DNA of 64,000 nt from Spirosoma fluviale (GTDB lineage Bacteria; Bacteroidota; Bacteroidia; Cytophagales; Flexibacteraceae): contig CAMCXM010000001.1 in NCBI GenBank assembly GCA_945883425.1, forward strand, positions 1 to 64,000, read 5' to 3'. A program made the translations under genes and the position numbers. Shown here one piece after another: positions 28,501 to 37,116 of this stretch (the stretch's first letter is position 1; every line of letters begins with the position of its first letter). The notes beneath the pieces are model-generated. The model was not told the origin of the DNA. It did not search any database and saw nothing but the letters and a program-made list of their open reading frames with translations.

Positions 28501-28633
28501 AACCCGGATTATGTAATAGGAAATGAGAAGCATCTCAACGCCTGGATTCGGTTTCTTTTCGATCCTAAAAACCGAAAAGAATTTATTAATTGTGAACCAA
28601 GGCGCTTTAAACCAATTGAATAATCCAGATTTA
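28501..28633. repeat. MITE-like element E1
   Basis: Ends AACCCGGATTATGTAATAGG and (rc) AAATCTGGATTATTCAATTGG; internal CTTTTCG/CGAAAAG stem. Confidence 0.5.
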
Positions 28634-28643
28634 TGACTGACAA

Positions 28644-29435
28644 CTAGTCTTCCAGAATACCGCCGAGACCTCCAAGGTTTCCAAGGATTCCGCCCCGTTC
28701 TTTGCTGGCATTGGCACCACCGACACTCAGAGCCCCAATGAGTTTGCCAATCGGCATCGATTGCAACCAGACACGTCCGGTTCCTCTCAAAGTGGCGAGA
28801 AACAATCCTTCACCGCCAAATACCATGGATTTCAAACCACCCGCCCGCTGGATGTCGAAATCAATTGTGTTTTCGAATCCTACTACACAACCTGTATCAA
28901 CACGCAGCGTTTCATTGTTGAGTGTCCGCTCAATGAGGGTACCACCGGCATGAATAAAGGCCTTGCCGTCGCCTGAGATTTTCTGAAGAATAAAACCTTC
29001 GCCACCAAAAATACCCGCACCGAATTTCTTGTTGAAGTGCATGGCCAGTTTGGTTCCCAAAGCCGCACAGAGAAACGCATCTTTCTGAACGATGAGCTCG
29101 TTCCCTCTCATCGTGGCCAGATCCACCGGAATGATGGTGCCCGGATACGGAGCGGAAAATGCCACATGCCCTTTGCCATATCCATGATGCGTAAAGTGTG
29201 TCATAAAAAGCGACTCTCCGGTGAACACCCGGCTTCCGGCCGAAAGGAGCTTGTCAAAAAAACCAGCGTTGGGATTCGACCCATCGCCCATCTTGGTTTC
29301 AAACTGAATGCCTTCTTCCATGTACAACATGGCACCGGCTTCGGCAATCACGGTTTCACCTGGATCCAGTTCAATTTCTACGATCTGGATATCATCACCT
29401 ATAATTTTGTAATCGACTTCGTGAGATTTTATCAT
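28644..29435 (-). CDS. AIM24/TIGR00266 family protein
   Basis: [55 protein letters not shown]. Confidence 0.93.
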   Translation of the reverse strand: MIKSHEVDYKIIGDDIQIVEIELDPGETVIAEAGAMLYMEEGIQFETKMGDGSNPNAGFFDKLLSAGSRVFTGESLFMTHFTHHGYGKGHVAFSAPYPGTIIPVDLATMRGNELIVQKDAFLCAALGTKLAMHFNKKFGAGIFGGEGFILQKISGDGKAFIHAGGTLIERTLNNETLRVDTGCVVGFENTIDFDIQRAGGLKSMVFGGEGLFLATLRGTGRVWLQSMPIGKLIGALSVGGANASKERGGILGNLGGLGGILED

Positions 29436-29497
29436 TTGTATTTCAACATTGTAAGCCCAAAGTCCCGGAAGAAATCATCCCCAAAACTCAAAGCCAA

Positions 29498-29536
29498 ATT
29501 TTAATTCTTAATTCCTAATTCTCAATTCCTAATTAT
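29498..29536. repeat. TTCTTAATTCCTAATT short tandem repeats 3' of PurF-like gene
   Basis: Same motif as at 17262-17316. Confidence 0.75.
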
Positions 29537-29538
29537 CC

Positions 29539-31431
29539 CTAATATGCTCGCACCAGTTTGTTTTCCATAAAATTGATAAACGCCTGATTCACCACCCTGT
29601 TTCCACCCGGTGTTGGATAGTTGCCTGTAAAGTACCAGTCACCCGTATGATTCGGACACGCAACGTGCAGTCCTTCGATGGTTTGGTAGACAACTGACAC
29701 TTCGGCCCGGGTGTTTTTTGGGGTGATGATCTCTGCAATTTTATTGGAAATCTGCGAGGCAGAAAACGGCTTGTACAGCAATTGCACAAAATTGGTTTCA
29801 CTGTCGGTGCCATTTGCTTTTGCGGCCAGGCATTTTTCGTAGACTTCGTCCAGCAGATTGTCCTGATGGGTATCCTGGATCAATCCTAAAACCGCCCTGA
29901 AGGCCACAAACTCTTTCATTTTACTCATGTCGATTCCATAGCAATCGGGATACCGGATTTGCGGAGCAGAAGAAACCACCACAATCTTTTTCGGTTCCAG
30001 CCGGTTTAACATGGTGATGATGCTTCGTTCCAGCGTGGTGCCCCGAACAATGGAATCGTCAATCACCACAACGGTATCGATTCCTTTCCGGATCACTTCG
30101 TAGGTGGTATCATACACATGACTCACCATTTCATCGCGGTGCTCATCATCGGTGATGAAGGTCCGAAGCTGTGCATCTTTGATCACCAGTTTTTCAACCC
30201 GAGGCCTGAAATTCAATGCCTTCCGTAATTCTTCTTTTGACCAGTTCTGGTTGTCAATTGTGGAAAGGCGGACGTCTGCCATGTATTCGTCAATACCGGC
30301 CATCAGTCCAAGAAATGAGGTTTCGGCAGTGTTGGGAATGTAGGAAAAAACCGTGTTTTCCAGATCATACCCAACCGATTCCAGTACCTGTTGGGTAAGA
30401 GATTCTCCTAATTTTTTTCGCTCCCGGTAGATTTCCGGATCGTTACCTCTCGAGAAATAAATGCGTTCGAACGAACAGGAAGTGCGCTTTAACGGTTCCA
30501 GAAACATTTTCTCTTCCACCGTGCAATCCTTCCGGATGATCAAAGCATGGCCAGGTTTGATCTCACGGATCTGGTCGTATTCGGCTTTGAAGGCAGTTTT
30601 GATGGCCGGTTTCTCCGAAGCCACCACAATCACCTCATCGTTTTCATAATAATAGGCAGGGCGGATTCCATTCGGGTCCCGGGCCACAAAGGCAGAACCA
30701 TTTCCGGTTAATCCAGCCATGGCATAGCCGCCGTCGAAATCTTTACAGGAACGTGCCAGCACTTTATGCAGATCCAGTTCATCCTCAATTTTAAGGCTGA
30801 TTTCCTGGTTATTGAATTCGGATTTATAATAATTGAAGAGCCGCTGCACTTCTTCATCCAGAAAGTGCCCGATCTTTTCCATCACGGTGACGGTGTCGGC
30901 TTTTTCGTAGGGATGCTGACCGAGGTCCACCAGCTTGTCAAAAAGCTGGTCCACATTGGTCATATTGAAATTTCCAGCCATCACCAGATTTCGGCTTCTC
31001 CAGTTGTTCTGGCGAATCATCGGGTGGCATTTTTCGATGGAATTTCCACCATGGGTACCGTACCGTAAATGCCCGAGCCATAGTTCTCCGGTCCAGTCGA
31101 CATTGTCTTTCAGCCATTTTTCATTGGTGAAGAGGGCCTTGTTGGCTTCCTGTGCCTTCCGGAATTTCTTTTCAATTTTTGAAAAAATGGAGGTAATGGG
31201 GTTCGGATCGATGGATCGCTGCCGGTGGATGTAAGGCTTTCCCGCCTCCATATCCAGTTTGATGTTGGCAACTCCGGCTCCGTCCTGACCACGGTTTCGT
31301 TGTTTCTCCATAAGCAGATACAACTTCTGCGCCGCCCAGGACGGGTTATTGTATGTGTCGATGTAATACTGAAGCGGCTTTTTGAGGCGGATTAACGCAA
31401 CACCGCATTCGTGTTTGATCGGATCACTCAT
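29539..31431 (-). CDS. Amidophosphoribosyltransferase-like protein (long form, ~630 aa)
   Basis: MSDPIKHECGVALIRL Ntn-type Cys region; VVVIDDSIVRGTTLERSIITMLNRLEPKKIVVVSSAPQIRYPDCYGIDM PRTase motif. Confidence 0.88.
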   Translation of the reverse strand: MSDPIKHECGVALIRLKKPLQYYIDTYNNPSWAAQKLYLLMEKQRNRGQDGAGVANIKLDMEAGKPYIHRQRSIDPNPITSIFSKIEKKFRKAQEANKALFTNEKWLKDNVDWTGELWLGHLRYGTHGGNSIEKCHPMIRQNNWRSRNLVMAGNFNMTNVDQLFDKLVDLGQHPYEKADTVTVMEKIGHFLDEEVQRLFNYYKSEFNNQEISLKIEDELDLHKVLARSCKDFDGGYAMAGLTGNGSAFVARDPNGIRPAYYYENDEVIVVASEKPAIKTAFKAEYDQIREIKPGHALIIRKDCTVEEKMFLEPLKRTSCSFERIYFSRGNDPEIYRERKKLGESLTQQVLESVGYDLENTVFSYIPNTAETSFLGLMAGIDEYMADVRLSTIDNQNWSKEELRKALNFRPRVEKLVIKDAQLRTFITDDEHRDEMVSHVYDTTYEVIRKGIDTVVVIDDSIVRGTTLERSIITMLNRLEPKKIVVVSSAPQIRYPDCYGIDMSKMKEFVAFRAVLGLIQDTHQDNLLDEVYEKCLAAKANGTDSETNFVQLLYKPFSASQISNKIAEIITPKNTRAEVSVVYQTIEGLHVACPNHTGDWYFTGNYPTPGGNRVVNQAFINFMENKLVRAY

Positions 31432-31556
31432 ATTCGTGTAATAACAGATTCCGTTTTGGTTCCAAACGGTGCACAAAAATAGGGGAAATGGGTCGTCGGA
31501 TACGAAAGAAATGTAAAGAATCGTAATCGGTTTGGCCGCACCGTAAACTGACGGTA

Positions 31557-32690
31557 TCAGAAAGGCTGAACCTGAATCTTCTGTGTTGGATAAGCCAGCC
31601 GTATTCCGAGTTCAGCCACAATCGTCAGAATTTCAAAATTGATTTCCTCTCTGATTTTCTGGAACTCATTGAAATCATTGGTGTCCACAAAATAGAGCAA
31701 CCGGATATTATATCCACTTTCACCAAATAAGAAGAAACGGACCAGACTTTCCTCACTCGTTCTTGGATTTTGCTCCAGCATAGCCTGAAGGCGGACAAGA
31801 AAAGTTTCCAGCTCATTTTTGCTTGTACCGTATTCCAGAGTAAGAATAAAATCAGCCCGCCGATGTGTCCGTAACGTATGGTTTTCCAGCGCATTGTCAA
31901 TCATCAGTTTGTTGGGAAGAGTAAGAAAACTCTTCTCCAGCGTGCGGATCCGGGTGCTTCGGAAGCCAACTTTTTCAATGGTCCCGGTGATGTTGTTTAC
32001 CGTTACCTGATCGCCCACCGCAAAGGGTTTGTCCAGAAAAATGGTGAAAGATGCAAAGAGGTTTTCCAGCGATTCTTTTGCCGCCAAAGCAAAGGCCAAC
32101 CCTCCTAAACCAAGACCGGCAATGATGTTGCCTACATTGAGTTCGAAGACAAAACCCAGTCCGAAAAAGAATGCGACAATGACAATGAAGATTTTGAGGA
32201 GTTCTTTCACGAAGGGCATGATCTGTTTATCGATCATATACTGTTTGCCTTTGTCTTCTCTTTCGATGAATTCGATGGCGAAAAAATCAAGAAGCCGCAG
32301 AATGAGGAAGGTAAACGCCCCGATCAGAGTTAGTTCGAACAATTTGGATAGTAACCGGAGGAGACCGGGCTTCTCCACCGAATCAAGATGCCATGCCGTT
32401 GGAATATCGAGCTGGGAAACGCTGAAGTACAGGACCAGCAGCGTGATGAGCCATTCCAGTGGTTTTGTCAGAAGATTTTCAAACGTCCGGACGGCTGAGA
32501 GCTCGGGCTTTTTACGAATGATTTTATAGATGAGGCGGGATACCAGAACAGAGATAAACCGCTTCAAAAACAATACACCCAACAGCACCAGTATTACAGT
32601 GAGGTACTCGCCTATGGAGTTTTCACCAAGTTCAAAATCCAGCCAATGGGCAGAGGGGGAGAAATTCATATCTAAAACGTGTTGCAACAT
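31557..32690 (-). CDS. MscS family mechanosensitive channel
   Basis: NIIAGLGLGGLAFALAAKESLENLFASFTIFLDKPFAVGDQVTVNNITGTIEKVGFRSTRIRTLEKSFLTLPNKLM. Confidence 0.96.
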   Translation of the reverse strand: MLQHVLDMNFSPSAHWLDFELGENSIGEYLTVILVLLGVLFLKRFISVLVSRLIYKIIRKKPELSAVRTFENLLTKPLEWLITLLVLYFSVSQLDIPTAWHLDSVEKPGLLRLLSKLFELTLIGAFTFLILRLLDFFAIEFIEREDKGKQYMIDKQIMPFVKELLKIFIVIVAFFFGLGFVFELNVGNIIAGLGLGGLAFALAAKESLENLFASFTIFLDKPFAVGDQVTVNNITGTIEKVGFRSTRIRTLEKSFLTLPNKLMIDNALENHTLRTHRRADFILTLEYGTSKNELETFLVRLQAMLEQNPRTSEESLVRFFLFGESGYNIRLLYFVDTNDFNEFQKIREEINFEILTIVAELGIRLAYPTQKIQVQPF

Positions 32691-32841
32691 TACAAGGCAT
32701 TTTTCACATTTTCAGAACTTGAAGCCAACTATCTGAAAATTCAACGATTAGAGTTGAATCCAATAAAAAAGCCAAAAAATTCAGTTTTAACAGGTTACAT
32801 GATTCTATTAATCTGTATTCATGTTCACAGAAGAAAAGACT

Positions 32842-33036
32842 ATGAAAGCCCGAACCTATACCGACAGCTCATTTTTCGCCAAAATGGTACTTCTTTTTGC
32901 CTTGGTTTACATGGGACATCCGGAGAAAAGAAATGGGCTTGAGGCGTATATGAAAAGTATCTTCGCAAAGGATACAAACACCATCGGGCAGGTACCTTCT
33001 GCTAAGGTGGCCGCGACTGCGCATTTGCCACGTTGA
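32842..33036 (+). CDS. Small hypothetical protein with hydrophobic segment
   Basis: MKARTYTDSSFFAKMVLLFALVYMG...; followed by a strong terminator. Confidence 0.45.
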   Translation: MKARTYTDSSFFAKMVLLFALVYMGHPEKRNGLEAYMKSIFAKDTNTIGQVPSAKVAATAHLPR

Positions 33037-33056
33037 TTCTTTATTAATGCAAATAC

Positions 33057-33088
33057 AAAAAAGGCACCTTTAAGAGGTGCCTTTTTTT
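33057..33088 (+). terminator. Rho-independent terminator (A-tract/T-tract, potentially bidirectional)
   Basis: AAAAAAGGCACCT-TTAAG-AGGTGCCTTTTTTT. Confidence 0.88.
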
Positions 33089-33114
33089 GTTATTCCGATG
33101 AATCAGGAAGTTTA

Positions 33115-33285
33115 TCCCAGAAAACGCATTAGAAAATCTATTCCGAGCCTAACCTGCTTCAAATCACAGGCTTCGCCGCCTTTTCTTCTGTATCCGTAGC
33201 TCTGCTACGAATTTCGAATAAAAGACGCTGATTTATTGCATGTTAGGCTCTCATAACGAAGTTCTAATGCATTATCTGGGTTTAT
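33115..33285. repeat. MITE-like element E2 with ~43-bp imperfect terminal inverted repeats
   Basis: CCCAGAAAACGCATTAGAAAATCTATTCCGAGCCTAACCTGC versus rc CCCAGATAATGCATTAGAACTTCGTTATGAGAGCCTAACATGC. Confidence 0.8.
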
Positions 33286-33623
33286 TTCATATTTGAGATA
33301 ATAGCTTCGATTTCACGCAATTTGCTCATGGGCAAATTCTTTAATTCCTCAGCAAAATCAAGCTTTTCTACCTTGCGGATGGAATACAAAGGATGATCGG
33401 GTCTATCTTCTGATTTGGTATCCGGAGTCCATTCAAACAGATCGTTCGGAACGCAATTAAGAAGAGAACAAAGCTTTTCTAAGTACTCCACCCGGAGGAA
33501 TTCTACATCTCCTTTTGCAAGCTTAGTAGCCGTGGTGGGAAGGAAGCCATTCTTGACAAGGAACTTGTAGGGTTTGGGGATACCTCTGGCAGCACAAACC
33601 CGGTCGATTGAAAATTGTAACAT
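33282..33623 (-). CDS. XRE/Cro-like helix-turn-helix protein
   Basis: FLPTTATKLAKGDVEFLRVEYLEKLCSLLNCVPNDLFEWTPD. Confidence 0.82.
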   Translation of the reverse strand: MLQFSIDRVCAARGIPKPYKFLVKNGFLPTTATKLAKGDVEFLRVEYLEKLCSLLNCVPNDLFEWTPDTKSEDRPDHPLYSIRKVEKLDFAEELKNLPMSKLREIEAIISNMK

Positions 33624-34119
33624 GTTTAAAATTATTAAATCGTTTCTCTGAATGAAAACAGTTGTTCAGCATCAACTATTTATTCGTCCGTCTGTCAATA
33701 AAATGAAAGTCGAAGGATTGGGTTGTTATGACCACTGTTTCTTCTGCAAAACTATAAGCAGGATGAATATTATTTCATTACAGGCGAAAATATATGTAAC
33801 AAATGTGAAAAAAAATTTGCTGAAGCTCTGGAAAAGGGATTTGACAGCGATCTGACGATTCTCATTCACCTATCGTGACCAAATCAAATTCCAGAGAATT
33901 CTTGTTGTCATTAAAATCATACCGATGTTTTATTTCAACAACGAACGAAATCCAGAATCCGGCTCAACCCGTAAAAAAAGGATATTGGAAGCAAACTTCA
34001 AATCAAATTGGGCACATGCTCAATTGATCTACTTCCATGACGAGCTGGACTAACGACACCAGCATAAGTACCCGAAGGCGTAAAGATGTGAGAAAGGACC
34101 AGATCAATATGGAAATGAT

Positions 34120-34556
34120 GATCGTGATATCATCAAAGAGATTTCCAGAACCACTGAGATAAAGGCAAAGATTGAATTTGGAGAACGCCTGCCTGTTATG
34201 GCAGACCTGTTTTTATTGAAACATGTAATGATGAACCTGTTATCCAACGCACTTAAATTTTCATCGTAAGAGGAACAGCCCCTTATGAAGATCAATTCCC
34301 ATAAAGAAAATGGTATGATAATATATTCCATAGAAGACAACGGTGTAGGTTTTAAAATGAACTATCAGCATAAATTATTCAACCTGTTCCAGAGGCTCCA
34401 TACGGTTGAAGAGTTTCCATGAACAGGTGTTGGTCTATCGATCGTTTAGCGGATCAAACACAAGCACAATGGAAAGGTATGAGGGGGGGTGGAAAAATAA
34501 ATGAAGGTGCTACTTTTTTCTTTTCTTTGCCTGACACAGAACTTTGCAACCCTTAA
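34120..34556 (+). pseudogene. Decayed histidine kinase (HATPase_c remnant)
   Basis: HVMMNLLSNALKFSS*...[54 protein letters not shown] then frameshift at a G7 run into GKINEGATFFFSLPDTELCNP*. Confidence 0.85.
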
Positions 34557-34561
34557 TTATT

Positions 34562-34984
34562 ATGAACGCTGACATTCAACTTGTTGAAGACAATTCGGGT
34601 GATGCAGAACTTACAATCAGGACGTTGCGAAAAAATGGTGCTGCCAACAAAATCACCCATCAGAAAGATGGAGCACAATTACTGGATTACCTGTTTGGTT
34701 TCAATCGGGAACCCGCTGGCCACCTCCTGTCTTTAATCCTTCTGGATATCAAAATGCCAAAAGTTGACGGACTTGAAGCTCTTGCCAGAATCCGGCAGGA
34801 AGCAAATACGAAAATGATTCCGGTCATCGTTTTTGGACCATCCGAAGATCATCCGGATATTGGCAAGGCACTGATCCTTAGAGCCAATTCGTATATCATC
34901 AAACCACTGGATTTATCCGGTTTTTTAAAGGCGTTGGAACGCCTTGATCAAAACTGGCTTTCATTCAGTGTGGTTAAGATTTAA
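34562..34984 (+). CDS. Response regulator, REC only (Rcp1-like)
   Basis: QLVEDNSGDAELTIRTLRKNG; LILLDIKMPKVDGLEAL; YIIKPLD. Confidence 0.9.
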   Translation: MNADIQLVEDNSGDAELTIRTLRKNGAANKITHQKDGAQLLDYLFGFNREPAGHLLSLILLDIKMPKVDGLEALARIRQEANTKMIPVIVFGPSEDHPDIGKALILRANSYIIKPLDLSGFLKALERLDQNWLSFSVVKI

Positions 34985-34996
34985 ACTCATAAAATT

Positions 34997-36157
34997 ATGT
35001 TACGGATACTTCATCTTGAAGACCTACAGCCCGATGCAGAACTGGTAGAGCGGGAACTCAAAAACGGAAACATCGAATGTGAGATCTTTGTGGCAAAAGG
35101 AAAACCCGATTTCCAGACAGCCCTCGATGAATTCAATCCGGATATAATATTGTCCGACCATTCGCTCCCGGCCTTTAATTCGGTGGAAGCGTTTGAAATG
35201 GTGAAAGCAAAGGATCCTGCCATTCCGTTTATCCTGGTGACGGCCACAGTTTCAGAGGAATTTGCTGTCGCATCCATGCGTTCAGGTGTGTACGATTATA
35301 TTCTGAAAGACCGCCTTAAGCGCCTTCCGCAATCGGTTATCAATGCTATTAACAAGCGGCGCACAGATATTCAGATGATGAAATATCTGGATGACCTCGC
35401 TGCCAGTGAAGCGACATTGAAAAATCTCAATTCATCACTTGAGGTGAAAGTTCGAAAACGAACTGCAGAGCTGGAAAAAGCGAATAAGGATCTGGAATCG
35501 TTCGGTTATTCAGTCTCACACGATTTAAAAACTCCGCTCACCGTTATACACACAGCGGCCTCCGTACTTGAATTCAAACTTTCGGGCAAACTTCGGGAAG
35601 ACGAAGAAAAGTTGATTAAGAACATTGTCCGGAATTCTGTTGCAATGGGAAAACTGATCGATGATCTGATGAGCCTTTCTCATTTTAGTAAAGCAATGAG
35701 GATTGAAAAGTTGGAGGTGGACAACCAAAAACTGGTGCTCAATATTGGAGAAGAATTGCGTTCCGATTACCCTAATGTGAAATTAACGATTGGCAACCTG
35801 TTGCCTGTAATGGGTAGCCCCGGTCTAATCCGGCAGGTGTGGGTTAATCTGCTCATCAATGCGATGAAGTTTTCCACCCGAAATCAGGACCCACAGGTGG
35901 GGATTACGTGTGAAAGGGACGAAAAATGGGTCACATTTTTGGTAAAAGACAATGGGCCGGGTTTCGATCTGGACGATACGAACAAATTGTTCGATGTGTT
36001 TTACCGGCACAACAAACATGAAGGTTTTAAAGGCCACGGTATTGGTCTGGCTATAGTAAAGCGGATCATTGACAACCATGATGGCAAAGTTTGGGCCGAA
36101 TGTAAACCGGGTGAAGGTGCTTCCTTTTATTTCCGGCTTCCTGCAATCTCAAGGTAA
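34997..36157 (+). CDS. REC-HisKA-HATPase hybrid histidine kinase
   Basis: ILSDHSLPAFNSVEAF receiver; FGYSVSHDLKTPLTVIH; VKDNGPGFD, GHGIGLAIVKRIIDNHDGKVW. Confidence 0.93.
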   Translation: MLRILHLEDLQPDAELVERELKNGNIECEIFVAKGKPDFQTALDEFNPDIILSDHSLPAFNSVEAFEMVKAKDPAIPFILVTATVSEEFAVASMRSGVYDYILKDRLKRLPQSVINAINKRRTDIQMMKYLDDLAASEATLKNLNSSLEVKVRKRTAELEKANKDLESFGYSVSHDLKTPLTVIHTAASVLEFKLSGKLREDEEKLIKNIVRNSVAMGKLIDDLMSLSHFSKAMRIEKLEVDNQKLVLNIGEELRSDYPNVKLTIGNLLPVMGSPGLIRQVWVNLLINAMKFSTRNQDPQVGITCERDEKWVTFLVKDNGPGFDLDDTNKLFDVFYRHNKHEGFKGHGIGLAIVKRIIDNHDGKVWAECKPGEGASFYFRLPAISR

Positions 36158-36257
36158 ACGACTGTTGGCACAATCAAAATCCTTCGTCCGGAAGACCTAC
36201 CCTGCGATGGCTAACTGGCGAAAAGGGAGACCCTCATTGAATAATTGTTAGAAGAAT

Positions 36258-36448
36258 TTAACCCAGATAATGAATTAGAAAAATCTTTGGGTTGATAAAT
36301 GATTGATGTTGCTAAAGCTCCAACTTCGTTTTTCACCTTACGTCTTCTACCTTGGTGGACCTGTCCCGAACTGGCTTCGGGAGCATTTAGGCGAGGTTAT
36401 TAAGCATAGAAAATCAATCATTTAAATCCTATTTCTTGTTCTGGATTA
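36258..36448. repeat. MITE-like element E3
   Basis: Ends TAACCCAGATAATGAATTAGAAAAA and (rc) TAATCCAGAACAAGAAATAGGATTT, followed on both sides by AAATGATTGAT. Confidence 0.6.
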
Positions 36449-37116
36449 ATTGATTCAGACTGTTTCAAACAGAGAATTACTTCCCCTACCGGCACCGGGT
36501 CTGGGTCGGTTTGAGTTTACCGTTTCTACAGATCGGTTTTGTAAAAAAGAGCGGGCTGTTCCATTTGAAACTTCTTTGAATCCAAAGAGATAGCTCAGTT
36601 TCTGTCCAACGAAAAGGCCAATCCAGCCCTTTCCAACTCCCTTAAACCGGACAGCACTCAGCACCGTAATCAACCTATCGACCAAACATCCAAAGCTGCA
36701 GGTCCAGATTTAGTGACAATTGTTTACTCCCTTACTGACATTTCGCAGATCACTTTTTAAAGACAACTTACTGGTTCACACATTCGAAAAAACAAGAGAT
36801 GTGATTTCTGCCTCTAATGGAAAACACCGAAACTCATTCTGGTCATCTCAAAGGCATATTTTCTCGTTTGGTACTGAAATTAGACATGTAAGAACAAGAC
36901 CAAAAAGCCATAATTCAGAACAAAAAAGTTAAAAACCCGGAAATTGGAAAAGAAGAACCAATAAGAAACGAGCTGACACTGTTGGGCAATTTTTTACTGC
37001 CACATTTGTTTTGCAAAGCGCAAAAGCCCATGGCAAAGCGGACCGTTCAACTCTTCTGACGCTGAACAGTACCGACCGACCATAGGCTTGAATCAGAAAG
37101 CAAACCTTTTTAGATA

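Noticed and set aside
34120-34556. Stop-codon recoding as explanation for in-frame stops in the kinase remnant
   Set aside because: All three stop codons occur plus a frameshift, and neighbouring genes use normal stops; decay is simpler.
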